64,000 bases of DNA from CAVYXA01 sp963846775 (GTDB lineage Bacteria; Verrucomicrobiota; Verrucomicrobiia; Chthoniobacterales; UBA10450). Of the stretch, positions 16,512 to 26,184 are shown in pieces. Location of the stretch: positions 620,001-684,000 of the forward strand of contig CAWJXB010000006.1 of assembly GCA_963846775.1 (NCBI GenBank). Direction: 5' to 3'. The notes under the pieces are model-generated. The model had not been told where the DNA came from. It worked only from the letters and a program-made list of their open reading frames with translations, and did no database searches. Each line of letters begins with the position of its first letter. Position 1 is the stretch's first letter. The translations under genes were made by a program, and so were the position numbers.

Positions 16512-18296
16512 TCAATTCGCGATGAGTAACCGTCGCTCCGGCCGATATGGAAATACTTCCGGAATCTCGCCCTCTCGAAGCTTCCGTTGCACGCTGCGCC
16601 AGAAATCCGGATGAAATAAATCCGAGTGCTGTTCGAGCAGCGCGGCACGCGCCGGTCCGGGCAGGCTGAGAAAATTCGGAAATTCTTCTGGAAACACGTC
16701 ATTCGCGCGCACGGAGAACCACGGCTCGGCCGATATTTCTTCCTCATACGTGGTGGCCTGTGGCAGATCGCGAAAATTGCAATCGGTTAGAAAACATAGC
16801 TCATCGTAATCGTAGAAGACGACCCGGCCCCGCCGCGTGACGCCGAAGTTTTTCGTCAGCAGATCGCCCGGAAAAATGTTCGACACGGCCAGATCCTTGA
16901 TGGCTTGGCCGTAATCGCGAGCGGCGGCTGCACTCTGAGTCGCATCGGCTTCGGCCAAGAAAATGTTAAGCGGACGAACACGACGCTCGACGTAAGCATG
17001 AGCGATAACGACATCGTCGCTTTCCAGCCGCACCGTCTTTCCGGCCGCGCGGAGCAAATCTTCCAGGAGGGCCGCCTCGAATCGATTCCTTGGGATGCGG
17101 AGATGCTCGAACTCGTACGCTTCCACCAAACGTCCGGCACGATCGTGCTCGAAGACCAGCTTGTAACGGCGCATCACCTCGCTTGGAGTGGTATCCTTGG
17201 GAAGATCGAATCGGTCCTTGATTACCTTAAAAACGACATCGTAGCTGGGCAAAGTGAAGACGAGCATGACCATTCCGGGCGTGCCTTCGGCCGTTTTGAA
17301 ACGGTCGGCCGAGGCGTTCATCTGCGCTATGAAATCGCGATAAAACTCCGTTTTGGCATGTCGGTTAAAACCGATTTCATTGTAGAGATCGGCTAAACGT
17401 TTGAGCGGCATCAGCTGCCGCAAGGAATGCACCAGGGCGTGCGGACAATCGGCGTTTACTCGGAAATAAGCACGCGTGTATGAGAAAAGAATCGACAGAT
17501 CCGCTTCGCCGAAGAGCACGGCATCGAGCGTGATGCCGCGTTCACCTTCATGGCGCAGACAAAAGGCCAGAGGTAACCCGACGCCATCGCCACCATCGCG
17601 AATCGCGCGACCGACAAGGTAGGAGCCGCCGCCCCGATAAAAAGCGCGGTTAATCATTTCGAGGCGCACCTTGGAAACTCTCTGGCCAGGACCGGGAAAT
17701 TCCGCCTCGATTCGCTCCGCCGCCAGGGCCACCGAGACCCCCAGCTCGTTCCAGCATTCGGCTGCGAATCCGCCCGCTTCGGGATCGGTTAGCGCCGCCG
17801 AGATCAATTCCGGAAGGGCTGCTCCGGAATAAATTCGAAGAACGTCGAGAGGCGAACTTGTGGGCGGCGCATCGAAATCGGAATCGACGAACTCGATTGC
17901 CTGATCCACTCCTTCCGTCGCAAAAACGCGGCGGGTAACTGAATTGAAAAAACTCTCGCCGATTTCCCAGCGGATCGATTGCGCGATGAGCGAGGAGTAG
18001 ACGGCCTTGGTCGCCTGCCAGACGGAGCGTTCACGCAAACGCGCACCCAACAAGCTTTCGACGCGATTCGTTAGGCCATCGAGCACGCGCGAATAAAGAT
18101 GCAGTCTCTCGACCGCGTCGTTGTAGCTGCCGCGCCAGTCGCGCGCCAGAAAACGATCGCGCGCCCGCTGCGTGATCTCGTCGAAGCGCGCCATGTAATC
18201 GCGGAATGCGTTCCGCGCCTCCTCTGCGCAAAGCGCGGCCAGGCGGCTGTCGGTTAAAGCCGCGGCTGCCGACGAAGCCGTCTCTGCCCGGTTCAC
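16512..18296 (-). CDS. aceK: Isocitrate dehydrogenase kinase/phosphatase
   Basis: This 594-residue protein matches AceK in length and motifs: an N-terminal helical regulatory half (FRDYMARFDEITQRARDRF), then the kinase-like half with FTLPSYDVVFKVIKDRFDLP, KNFGVTRRGRVVFYDYDEL and the C-terminal FHPDFW. AceK phosphorylates isocitrate dehydrogenase to divert isocitrate into the glyoxylate shunt, and reverses this. The GTG start overlaps the TGA of the aceA remnant upstream (GTGA), so in the ancestral operon aceK was translationally coupled to aceA. With aceA broken, how aceK is transcribed and translated is unclear. Confidence 0.95.
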   Translation of the reverse strand: MNRAETASSAAAALTDSRLAALCAEEARNAFRDYMARFDEITQRARDRFLARDWRGSYNDAVERLHLYSRVLDGLTNRVESLLGARLRERSVWQATKAVYSSLIAQSIRWEIGESFFNSVTRRVFATEGVDQAIEFVDSDFDAPPTSSPLDVLRIYSGAALPELISAALTDPEAGGFAAECWNELGVSVALAAERIEAEFPGPGQRVSKVRLEMINRAFYRGGGSYLVGRAIRDGGDGVGLPLAFCLRHEGERGITLDAVLFGEADLSILFSYTRAYFRVNADCPHALVHSLRQLMPLKRLADLYNEIGFNRHAKTEFYRDFIAQMNASADRFKTAEGTPGMVMLVFTLPSYDVVFKVIKDRFDLPKDTTPSEVMRRYKLVFEHDRAGRLVEAYEFEHLRIPRNRFEAALLEDLLRAAGKTVRLESDDVVIAHAYVERRVRPLNIFLAEADATQSAAAARDYGQAIKDLAVSNIFPGDLLTKNFGVTRRGRVVFYDYDELCFLTDCNFRDLPQATTYEEEISAEPWFSVRANDVFPEEFPNFLSLPGPARAALLEQHSDLFHPDFWRSVQRKLREGEIPEVFPYRPERRLLIAN

Positions 18297-18628
18297 TGAA
18301 ACTGTTCTTGTTCGGTTGAACCTCGCAATGCCGTGGTGGAGGAATGACCGGCGGCGATAACCTGAGCGACATCGTCGAAGTAGCCGGTGCCCACTTCGTC
18401 TTGATGCTTGGTCGCACTGTATCCATGTTTTTCGGCGGCGAACTCCGCCTCTTGCAGTTCCGCATACGCCTCCATTCCTCGATCGCGATAGCCTTGCGCG
18501 AGTTGAAACATGCTGTAATTGAGCGCGTGGAAACCGGCCAGGGTAACGAATTGGAATTTGTAGCCCATCGCCCCGAGTTCACGTTGAAACTTTGCGATAC
18601 TTCCGCTATCGAGATGCAAGGTTATCAC
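18293..18628 (-). pseudogene. aceA: 3' remnant of the ordinary isocitrate lyase gene
   Basis: The last about 107 codons of a standard isocitrate lyase: LDSGSIAKFQRELGAMGYKF, FVTLAGFHALNYSMFQLAQG, AYAELQEAEFAAEKHGYSA, HQDEVGTGYFDDVAQVI and the terminal GSTEQEQF-type end. Homology begins abruptly at about 18615, and the few codons before it (MITLHL) are not aceA. The matching 5' end of the same gene is at 21234-21566 on the same strand. The central part with the KKCGH active site is missing. It remains coupled to aceK by a GTGA overlap. A full-length lyase of another type lies between the two remnants. Confidence 0.92.
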
Positions 18629-18807
18629 TTCTTGTATTGGAGCGAGAAAGAATCAAGATCTATAACATGCCCACATTTCCGGAAGAACGTGAAGATTGAG
18701 GAGGGGTCAAGAGCATTCGACGAATGCAGCGGTTTAGTTCAACGCGCGAGACGGAACGCGGATCACCGAGAATCTCGATTTTGTTGTCTGAACCAAGGAG
18801 TGCCCTT

Positions 18808-21066
18808 ATGAGATCGTTCGAACAGGAAATCAACGAGACCCAAGAGTGGTTCAACAGCCCCCGATTCGCGGGGATCGTTCGCCCGTATACCGCGCGTCAG
18901 GTGGTCGAGCAGCGCGGCACCATCGGCCACGACTACACGATAGCGCGTGAGGCGGCCGCAGCGTTTTACGATCGCTTGTGCGAACTGTTCGCGGAGCGCA
19001 AGAGCATCACCACCTTTGGCCCGTACTCGCCGGGGCAGGCGGTGGCGATGAAGCGGATGGGGATCGAGGCGATCTACCTCGGTGGCTGGGCGACCTCCGC
19101 CAAAGGCGGAACGAGCGAGGACCCGGGGCCCGATCTCGCCAGCTATCCGCTCAGCCAGGTGCCCGACGAAGCAGCGACGCTCGTGCGGGCCCTGCTTTCG
19201 GCGGATCGCAACCAGCAGTATCTGCGTTCGCGGATGACTGAGGCGCAGCGCGCCGCGACGAAGGCTCAGGATTTTCGGCCGTTCATCATCGCCGACGCCG
19301 ACACCGGCCACGGCGGCGATCCACACGTGCGCAACTTGATCCGCCGCTTCGTGGAAGCCGGCATTCCAGGCTACCACATCGAAGACCAGCGTCCCGGCAC
19401 CAAGAAGTGCGGCCATCAGGGCGGCAAAGTGCTTGTGGCGCAGGACGAGCAGAACAAGCGACTGAACGCGGCCCGCTTCCAGCTCGACGTCATGGGCGTT
19501 CCCGGCCTCATCGTCGCCCGCACCGACGCCGAAGCCGCCAACCTGATCGAAGGTCGCGGCGATGAACGCGATCAACCTTTCCTGGTTGGAGCGACGAACC
19601 CCGACGTGCCAGCCTACAAGCCGTGCTTCCTGGCGTTGATCCAGCATTTTCACGAGCTGGGAGTCGCCGAACTCACCGGCCATCTCCTGTACGCCATACC
19701 GGCCGGAGAGCACACCGTCGCCCGGGAATGGCTGGAGCGCCGGGGCATTCTGGCGCAGGCCGCCGAAGCCGTGGCGTCGTTTCGGGAGGGGAAAGAGACC
19801 TCGATTGATGCGATGTTCGACCGGATCACCGCCCGCTTCCTCGACGCCTGGGAGGATGACGCCCAACTGAACACCTTCGGGGAGGCGGTTGCCGAAGTGA
19901 TCGAATTCCGGTCGAGCGAAGGTGAACCGGTCGAGACAAGCGTCGACGACTGGCGGCGCTTCGCCGCGCGCGCCTCCCTCTACGCCGCCCGCGAGAAGGC
20001 GCACGAACTCGGCGTTGACGTGGACTGGGACTGCGAGGCGGCTAGGACGCCCGAAGGGTACTACCAAGTGCGCGGCGGTATTCCGTACGCCATCGCCAAG
20101 TCGTTTGCGGCGGCGCCCTTCGCCGACCTGCTCTGGATGGAGACCAAGACCGCCAACCTCGATGACGCGCGCGAGTTCGCCGAGGCGATTCACTCGGAGT
20201 TTCCCGACAAGATGCTCGCCTACAACCTCTCGCCGTCGTTCAGTTGGGACACCACCGGCATGAGCGACGAGGAAATGCGAAGCTTTCCCGAGGAACTCGG
20301 CAAGCTGGGCTTCGTCTTCAACTTCATCACCTACGGCGGTCACCAGATCGACGGCCTCGCGGCCGAGGAGTTCACAATGGCCCTCAAGCAGGACGGCATG
20401 CTCGCCCTCGCCCGCCTGCAACGAAAACTCCGCATGGTCGATTCTCCCTACAGGACGCCCCAGACCCTCGTCGGCGGACCGCGTGCGGACGCCGCATTGG
20501 CCGCTACGTCGGGACGCACCGCGACGACCATGGCAATGGGCAAGGGCTCGACCCAGCATCAGCACCTGATACAGACCGAGGTCCCCAAGAAGCTCCTTGA
20601 AGAATGGCTGGCGATGTGGACGCGGTACTATAAGCTCCCCGGCAAGCTCCGCGTCCAGATGCGGCCCCACCGCGCCGGCTCGGAGTTACTCGAACTCGGA
20701 GTCTACGACGAGGGGGAGGAGAAGCTCGCCAACGTCATCTTCGCCCCCATCCACGACCGGCGTGGCCGCAGCATCCTCTCGGTGCGCGACCAGAACACCT
20801 TTGCGGACTCACTGCGCAAGAAGCGCCTAATGACCCTCGTCCACCTCTTCCTGGTGCACCGCTTCAAGGCGGACTCGGTGCACTACGTCACCCCCACCGA
20901 GGACAACCAGTACCAGGTCGCAAAGATGAGGTCTCACGGCATCTTCAGCGAGGTCAACACCGAGGTCGGCCAAATCATCGTCGCCGACGTCAACCACCAG
21001 GGGATCTCCGAGTTTTTGGCGCCGGATCAAGAGGCGTTGCGGAGACTGATTCGCAAGGAGAGATAG
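18808..21066 (+). CDS. aceA: Isocitrate lyase, long (ICL2) type
   Basis: The ATG at 18808 sits 7 nt after AAGGAG, giving 752 residues. The N-terminal half has PRFAGIVRPYTARQVVEQRG, the substrate loop and the catalytic KKCGHQGGKVL. The C-terminal half contains LAYNLSPSFSW and FVFNFITYGGHQ, then an extra about 150-residue domain (LRVQMRPHRAGSELLELGV to the end) absent from 430-residue lyases. This matches the long isocitrate lyases best known from Actinobacteria, such as mycobacterial ICL2, which cleave isocitrate to glyoxylate and succinate. Third codon positions look far richer in G/C than in neighbouring genes. The gene sits antisense inside the disrupted aceA. Confidence 0.93.
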   Translation: MRSFEQEINETQEWFNSPRFAGIVRPYTARQVVEQRGTIGHDYTIAREAAAAFYDRLCELFAERKSITTFGPYSPGQAVAMKRMGIEAIYLGGWATSAKGGTSEDPGPDLASYPLSQVPDEAATLVRALLSADRNQQYLRSRMTEAQRAATKAQDFRPFIIADADTGHGGDPHVRNLIRRFVEAGIPGYHIEDQRPGTKKCGHQGGKVLVAQDEQNKRLNAARFQLDVMGVPGLIVARTDAEAANLIEGRGDERDQPFLVGATNPDVPAYKPCFLALIQHFHELGVAELTGHLLYAIPAGEHTVAREWLERRGILAQAAEAVASFREGKETSIDAMFDRITARFLDAWEDDAQLNTFGEAVAEVIEFRSSEGEPVETSVDDWRRFAARASLYAAREKAHELGVDVDWDCEAARTPEGYYQVRGGIPYAIAKSFAAAPFADLLWMETKTANLDDAREFAEAIHSEFPDKMLAYNLSPSFSWDTTGMSDEEMRSFPEELGKLGFVFNFITYGGHQIDGLAAEEFTMALKQDGMLALARLQRKLRMVDSPYRTPQTLVGGPRADAALAATSGRTATTMAMGKGSTQHQHLIQTEVPKKLLEEWLAMWTRYYKLPGKLRVQMRPHRAGSELLELGVYDEGEEKLANVIFAPIHDRRGRSILSVRDQNTFADSLRKKRLMTLVHLFLVHRFKADSVHYVTPTEDNQYQVAKMRSHGIFSEVNTEVGQIIVADVNHQGISEFLAPDQEALRRLIRKER

Positions 21067-21233
21067 GGGTTTCGGCGCTCGGCGATCAATCAAGGGCTGA
21101 TACGCAGTCCCAACTCCAACTAGCTTTGCTGAGATGGTGAGCCTGATGCAATCAGCATGCGAGGCTTCGCAGCCCGTTCACACGATTCCAGAATGGGATC
21201 AGTGCTGTGAGGATCAATCAGCGTGGCGTTCAT

Positions 21234-21566
21234 TCACGCCTTTGCCACCTGCCACCCGCTGCGGTAGATCGCTTTCAATCCTGCCCTAACTTGCTGAAGC
21301 GCCTGGTTCCCGGTGAGCGCGCCGAGAGCGTTGATGAAGGGTTCAGCTTGGAGCAAACTCCAAAGCTTTTCCGCGCCGCGCCGCGCCAGGGTCTGTTCAA
21401 TAATAACGCTGCCTTGCAGGCGCCGAACATCGCTGACTGAGTAATTGCGCGTGACTCCCTTCCAGCGGGGATTATTGGCCCAATCATGATCGGCTTTTTT
21501 CATTTCGTCCCGGTTGTTTTCGACACCGGAATTGCCTTTCCCTTTTGCTTTGCTCGTCCCGCTCAT
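21234..21566 (-). pseudogene. aceA: 5' remnant of the ordinary isocitrate lyase gene
   Basis: The first about 108 codons of a standard isocitrate lyase. After a polar leader come ADHDWANNPRWKGVTRNYSV, the block RRLQGSVIIEQTLARRGAEK and LGALTGNQALQQVRAGLKA followed by IYRSGWQVA. Normally GWQVAADAN would follow; here the frame ends KA-stop at about 21234. The start is 63 nt downstream of the aceB stop, as expected in an aceBAK operon. Codons about 108 to 325 are absent. Confidence 0.92.
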
Positions 21567-21629
21567 CTTTTTTGGGATTGCCGATTAGCCAGGTGTTGAT
21601 CGTCGGCGCCTCGTCGGCCGCGGCGGGTG

Positions 21630-23267
21630 TTAGTCGAGCTTCTCATAGCCGGGTAAGGTAAGGAATTCGGCAAACTCGTCGTCAGTCGTAATCCGGTCGA
21701 AGAGTTCGCGCGCCACGTCGAATTTGCCATTGGCGAAACGTTTCTCTCCCATCTGCGTTTTGATTTTCGCCAGCTCTTCGTTTAGCACGCTGCGAAATAA
21801 CTCCTTCGTCACCTTCCGGCCATCGTCGAGCACGCCGCGAGGATGGCGGATCCATTGCCAGACCTGCGCGCGTGAAATTTCCGCAGTGGCTGCGTCTTCC
21901 ATCAAATTAAAGATCGGCACAGCTCCACTCCCGCGCAGCCAGGCCTCAAGATATTGAACACCGACACTGACGTTGGTGCGCAAGCCTTCTTCGGTGATTG
22001 GTCCGCTCGGTCCGAAATCGAGGAGGCCTTTGCTCGTGACATTCACGTCATCGCGTTTGCGGTCGATTTGATTTGCTTGTGGCATGATGGCGTTGAAGGC
22101 CTCGAGCGCGAGCTGCACCATGCCGGGATGCGCCACCCACGTGCCGTCGTGGCCGTCGTTTGCTTCTCGCTCCTTATCGGCGCGCACCTTGGCAAAAGCT
22201 TCTTCGTTCGCCTTTGGGTTGTTTTTGACCGGAATCTGCGCAGCCATCCCGCCCATCGCGAAAGTGGCTCGCCGATGGCACGTCTTAATGCAGAGCAGTG
22301 AGTACGAATGCATGAAATGCGTGGTCATGGTGATCAAGGCGCGGTCGGCCAGCAGGAAATCGCGCTTGTTCCGGAACCGTTTAATACACGAGAAGATGTA
22401 GTCCCAGCGGCCACAGTTGAGCCCGGATGAATGATCGCGTAATTCGTATAGAATTTCGTCCATTTCGAAGGCGGCCGGAATTGTCTCGATCAAGACCGTG
22501 GCGCGAATAGTCCCGTATGGAATGCCGAGTTCTTCCTGCGCCAACTTGAAGACGTCGTTCCAAATGCGCGCCTCGAGGTGGCTCTCCATTTTGGGGAGAT
22601 AGAAATAGGGACCGCTTCCACGCGCGATCAGTTCCTGCGCGTTGTGGTAAAAAAACAATCCAAAGTCGAAAAAGCCCCCCGCAACAGATTCGCCATCGAT
22701 CAGCACATGTTTCTCCACCAGATGCCAGCCGCGCGGCCGGGGCATAAGCACGGCGACTTGCTCATTGAGCTTGTACTCTTTTCCTTCGGGATTGGTGAAA
22801 TTAATTGTGCCGCGAATGGCGTCGCGCAAATTGATTTGACCTTCCACCATGTTCCTCCAGGTCGGCGCGTTCGCGTCTTCAAAATCCGCCATGAAAATCT
22901 TTGCGCCGGAATTCAGCGCGTTGATAACCATCTTGCGATCAGTCGGCCCGGTGATTTCGACCCGGCGGTCCTGGATGTCGCTCGGGATCGGCGCACACTT
23001 CCAGTCGCCTTCGCGGATCTGTTTCGTCTCGGGCAAGAACTCGAGACCTTCGCCCTGATCAAGCCGTTTCTGCCGTTCCTGCCGGTGCTCGAGACATTGC
23101 TTGCGCCGCGCGCCGAATTGACGTTGCAGCTTTGCGACAAAGGCGAGCGCCTCCGGAGTTAAGATTTCAGAAAAAGCCGGCGTTATCTCTCCCAAGACCT
23201 CGACGCCATTGGGTAAGGGGCTGCGACTTTCCTTAGCCACGTTCGAACGAGTGGTCATAAAGATCAA
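21630..23267 (-). CDS. aceB: Malate synthase A
   Basis: This 545-residue protein has malate synthase A signatures: the N-terminal AFVAKLQRQFGARRKQCLEH, ITGPTDRKMVINALNSGAKI, FMADFEDANAPTW, GPYFYLPKMESHLEARIW, GTIRATVLIETIPAAFEMDE and the C-terminal SVGVQYLEAWLRGSGAVPI. It condenses glyoxylate with acetyl-CoA to malate, the second step of the glyoxylate shunt. It heads the aceB-(aceA)-aceK order, 63 nt upstream of the aceA 5' remnant. Confidence 0.96.
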   Translation of the reverse strand: MIFMTTRSNVAKESRSPLPNGVEVLGEITPAFSEILTPEALAFVAKLQRQFGARRKQCLEHRQERQKRLDQGEGLEFLPETKQIREGDWKCAPIPSDIQDRRVEITGPTDRKMVINALNSGAKIFMADFEDANAPTWRNMVEGQINLRDAIRGTINFTNPEGKEYKLNEQVAVLMPRPRGWHLVEKHVLIDGESVAGGFFDFGLFFYHNAQELIARGSGPYFYLPKMESHLEARIWNDVFKLAQEELGIPYGTIRATVLIETIPAAFEMDEILYELRDHSSGLNCGRWDYIFSCIKRFRNKRDFLLADRALITMTTHFMHSYSLLCIKTCHRRATFAMGGMAAQIPVKNNPKANEEAFAKVRADKEREANDGHDGTWVAHPGMVQLALEAFNAIMPQANQIDRKRDDVNVTSKGLLDFGPSGPITEEGLRTNVSVGVQYLEAWLRGSGAVPIFNLMEDAATAEISRAQVWQWIRHPRGVLDDGRKVTKELFRSVLNEELAKIKTQMGEKRFANGKFDVARELFDRITTDDEFAEFLTLPGYEKLD

Positions 23268-23529
23268 AACACTACCTTACAATTCGCAGCCGCGCTGATA
23301 CTTTCGAGGGGGGCAAAGCGGGGTCGCATCCATATTTCTAACATTTGACCCGAAATCAGAAGACCGAGGACAGAGGGCTTTTCTTTTTGCTGTTTGCGTT
23401 CTTGTCTACTATTCGCGGGCAACACAGGACGAGTGAAGGAAATAAAATGTCTACGAGGAGAAGTCGCTTGATTGCGCAACGCTGCATCATCATCGCGCTG
23501 GCGGTGATAGCGCAGCGATTTTTCGGACC

Positions 23530-23568
23530 GGAGAGAAAGGGGTCGGTCCTTTTTTCTTGCATTTCTGC
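23530..23568. repeat. REP-like half element, inverted copy
   Basis: Reads GAGAAAGGGGTCGGTCC then TTTTTTCTTGCATTTC, the reverse complement of the element at 13990-14025. Confidence 0.7.
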
Positions 23569-23623
23569 GGAGGCGTCAAGAGCGGCGGTCAGGCGCCCGA
23601 GGTTCGTTTCCAGGCCAGCATCC

Positions 23624-23683
23624 GCGTAAAAGCTTTGCTCACGCGGTTCCTTTTCTCTTCCACGCAAGCATGATTCCATCGCG
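23624..23683 (-). repeat. Duplicate of the O-methyltransferase 3' end
   Basis: Sixty bases match 28856-28915 with three differences. On the minus strand it still encodes the terminal DGIMLAWKRKGTA and the stop codon of that gene. Confidence 0.8.
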
Positions 23684-23701
23684 AACAGCAGTAGTGGAGA
23701 A

Positions 23702-25537
23702 TTATTCGGAGAACAGTTCGATCGCGTCGATCAGGGATTCGGCGATCGCTTCTTTCGAAAGCCAGCGCTGCAAACCGTCGCCTGCGTTTTCATGCTGGCT
23801 CGGCGCCAAAAGAAAAACCTGGGTGCCATCGAGCCGGATCTTGGTCAGGATCTCGAAGACGGATGTTTCCGAATTGACGACGGCGTAGTCCTGGGACGCG
23901 ATCTCCGCCACGGTGGTGTCCTGCCGCGGACGCCGGATCGCTTGCAAGGCCATGTTGATAGGGATGACGCCGGCGATTTTTGTTTGGTCCATGACAAGGA
24001 AACATGCATCCGCGGGATACGAAGGCAGGATGATGGCAAGCTCGGGCAAGGTCATATCGGCGGGCAATCTGACGAGGCCGCCGTGCTTCAATTCGCGGGC
24101 CGGTTTCATGTACTGGATGTTGGCCTGCATGGCGCTCGGCATGTGGTGTCCGCGCCGGGTGAGTTTCAGTGTGTAAATGCTTTCGTTGGAAATCATTTTT
24201 CGGACGCCGTAGGCGATCGCGACCGTGGTCGTCATCGGCACGATGACTCCGTAGTCGAGAGTCATTTCGAAGATCATGACGATGGCGGTGATGGCCGCGC
24301 CGGTGGTCCCGCCGACGATGCCGGCCATTCCGACAACGGCGAAGGCGGCTGGGCTGATGGTGATGCCGGGAAAAAAATGTTGGAGGAGAATGCCATAGGC
24401 GCTGCCGAAGGTTGCGCCGAGGAAAAGCGCGGGAGAAAAAACGCCACCGGACGCGCCGGAGCCGAGGGTGAGTGAAGTTGCGAAAAGTTTGAGCGCGAAA
24501 AGAAGAAGAAGAAGCCAGAAGGAGTTGAGGGTGCCGGACAGGACGTTCTGGATGGTGGAGTAACCGACACCTTCAATGTGGTAGGCGCCGGTGTTGACGA
24601 GAAGAAGATACATCAGGATGCCGAGCAGAAGCATGCCGCTGGCGTGGCGCAGATAGGGGTTGCGAATCTTGGCGTCGAAAAAATCTTCGAAGGCGTAGAT
24701 CGACCGAATGTAAACGACTGAGATGAGGCCGATGATTAAACCCAGCCCGACATAAGCGAGGAGGAGGATCGGATGGGTGAGATGAAAGTAACTGATCCGC
24801 AATTCAGGAATGGCGAAGGCGGGGTTAGGCCCAAAGAAAAAGCGGCCGACGTAACTGGCACTGGCGGTGGCGATGACGACCGGCACAAGAGTCCAGACGC
24901 TGACTTCGTGAAGCAAAAGCTCGGCGGCGAAAAGTACGCCGCCGATGGGAGTGTTAAAGGTCGCGGCTATTCCGGCGCCGGCGCCGGCGGCGATCAAAGT
25001 GGTGCGTTGCCAGGCGGGAAGGCGCAGCCATTGGCCGACAGTCGAACCGAAGGCCGAGCCGATCTGTATAATGGGACCTTCGCGACCGACTGATCCTCCG
25101 CTGCCGATCGACAGCGCGGACGCGAATGATTTGATCACCGCAACGACGGGTCGAATGATGCTCTTATTATAATAGATGGCGTCCATGACTTCAGGCACGC
25201 CGTGGCCGCGCGCTTCCGGCGCGAAAGTCCGCACCAGCCAGGTAACACCCATCCCGCCGATGACCGGCACAAAAATGACCAGCGGTCCCCAAGGACTTGG
25301 CGGCGTGTAGACGCTCGAATCGTAAAAAAAGGAAATCTTCCCGAGAAAAAACAGGTTGTGGAAAAACGCGATCATCCCGCGAAAAAGGAAAGCACCGAAA
25401 CCGCCCACCAGTCCGATGACCATCGCCAGCAGCCAAAAATGCCACGGCGAAAGCGCTGTCTTCGGGCGCGTACCTTTCGCCGCTGAAGGCAACCGCACTG
25501 GTGTTTTCGTGTGTTGTTCAGTCACGGCAGAAGACAT
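23702..25537 (-). CDS. clcA: CLC-type chloride channel/transporter with C-terminal CBS domains
   Basis: The ATG at 25537 gives 611 residues, and the frame extends 62 further codons upstream that overlap the methyltransferase gene and look non-coding. The CLC selectivity motifs are present: GHGVPE, GSGGSVGREGPIIQIG with the gating glutamate, and GASGGVFSPALF. About ten transmembrane segments span residues 35-440, then two CBS-like units (DMTLPELAIILP and TTVAEIASQDYAVVNSETSV). The gating glutamate suggests a Cl-/H+ exchanger or gated channel. It overlaps the upstream methyltransferase stop by 16 nt. Confidence 0.9.
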   Translation of the reverse strand: MSSAVTEQHTKTPVRLPSAAKGTRPKTALSPWHFWLLAMVIGLVGGFGAFLFRGMIAFFHNLFFLGKISFFYDSSVYTPPSPWGPLVIFVPVIGGMGVTWLVRTFAPEARGHGVPEVMDAIYYNKSIIRPVVAVIKSFASALSIGSGGSVGREGPIIQIGSAFGSTVGQWLRLPAWQRTTLIAAGAGAGIAATFNTPIGGVLFAAELLLHEVSVWTLVPVVIATASASYVGRFFFGPNPAFAIPELRISYFHLTHPILLLAYVGLGLIIGLISVVYIRSIYAFEDFFDAKIRNPYLRHASGMLLLGILMYLLLVNTGAYHIEGVGYSTIQNVLSGTLNSFWLLLLLFALKLFATSLTLGSGASGGVFSPALFLGATFGSAYGILLQHFFPGITISPAAFAVVGMAGIVGGTTGAAITAIVMIFEMTLDYGVIVPMTTTVAIAYGVRKMISNESIYTLKLTRRGHHMPSAMQANIQYMKPARELKHGGLVRLPADMTLPELAIILPSYPADACFLVMDQTKIAGVIPINMALQAIRRPRQDTTVAEIASQDYAVVNSETSVFEILTKIRLDGTQVFLLAPSQHENAGDGLQRWLSKEAIAESLIDAIELFSE

Positions 25538-26184
25538 TCCGAGCCTTGCTGGGCCAGGTACGCCTCCGATTTTATCATTCCCCAGCGGAATGACTTTTCT
25601 TTTATTCGGACGAACCGGTTGGCGGTCAGAAGCGATGTTGGATCGACGATGCGACTGGCCGTTATGCCTGTGGTCGCTCGAAAAAACGTGTACATCATGC
25701 AAACCCAAAGAAGGGCATGCCATCGCGCGAAAGGCTGAATTGGGACAGTGAAATCGGCCAGCAGCCAGACCGCGCCGGCGGAAGCAGCCCCGCTCAGCTT
25801 CGAGATGATCTCTTCCAGCTGATCAAGTCGAAAGCAATCCAGAAAAAAGTGGGTTGCCAAAAGGTCATACCGCGCGTGCAGCGACCAACACAGAATATCA
25901 CGTTGCAGGAAACGAACGTGCGAAAGCGATTCCGGACATTTCCGTTCGACGCGACGGCGAGCTATCCGCAACATATCACGACTGGCATCGATACAGTCGA
26001 TATCGATTTTGGGGTGAACGCGCAGTAATTCACAAAGAAATCGTCCATTACCTTCGCCAATAATCAACGCGCGTTTTGGCCGCGGGGTTTTATCGATCCA
26101 AAAAGTTCGTGCGCGTTGCAACGCGTTGCCGAATGACGCTGTTTCCAGCCAGCGATAGTGCGACGCGATCCGGTCGAAGCTCAC
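25522..26184 (-). CDS. Class I SAM-dependent methyltransferase
   Basis: This 220-residue protein has motif I LIIGEGNGRF and the following acidic motif II DCIDASRDML, then motif IV ATHFFLDCF. These show a Rossmann-fold methyltransferase. The substrate cannot be told. The ATG overlaps the stop of the upstream membrane-protein gene by 4 nt (ATGA) and the 3' end overlaps clcA, so it belongs to a tightly packed leftward operon. Confidence 0.85.
   Translation of the reverse strand: MSFDRIASHYRWLETASFGNALQRARTFWIDKTPRPKRALIIGEGNGRFLCELLRVHPKIDIDCIDASRDMLRIARRRVERKCPESLSHVRFLQRDILCWSLHARYDLLATHFFLDCFRLDQLEEIISKLSGAASAGAVWLLADFTVPIQPFARWHALLWVCMMYTFFRATTGITASRIVDPTSLLTANRFVRIKEKSFRWGMIKSEAYLAQQGSECLLP

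Larger units (their letters stand above)
23268..23701. other. Intergenic region of repeats and an O-methyltransferase tail copy
   Basis: There is no functional gene. The region holds a REP-like element (23530-23568) and a 60-bp duplicate of the 3' end of the O-methyltransferase gene (23624-23683), both listed separately. Confidence 0.6.

Noticed and set aside
18763..20670. A 635-codon open frame antisense to the long isocitrate lyase
   Set aside because: It is the mirror of a GC-rich coding frame, has no recognised domain, and the sense frame is a complete lyase.
25538..25723. 62-codon N-terminal extension of the CLC gene
   Set aside because: It overlaps the methyltransferase coding region deeply and lacks membrane or family sequence before MSSAVTEQ.
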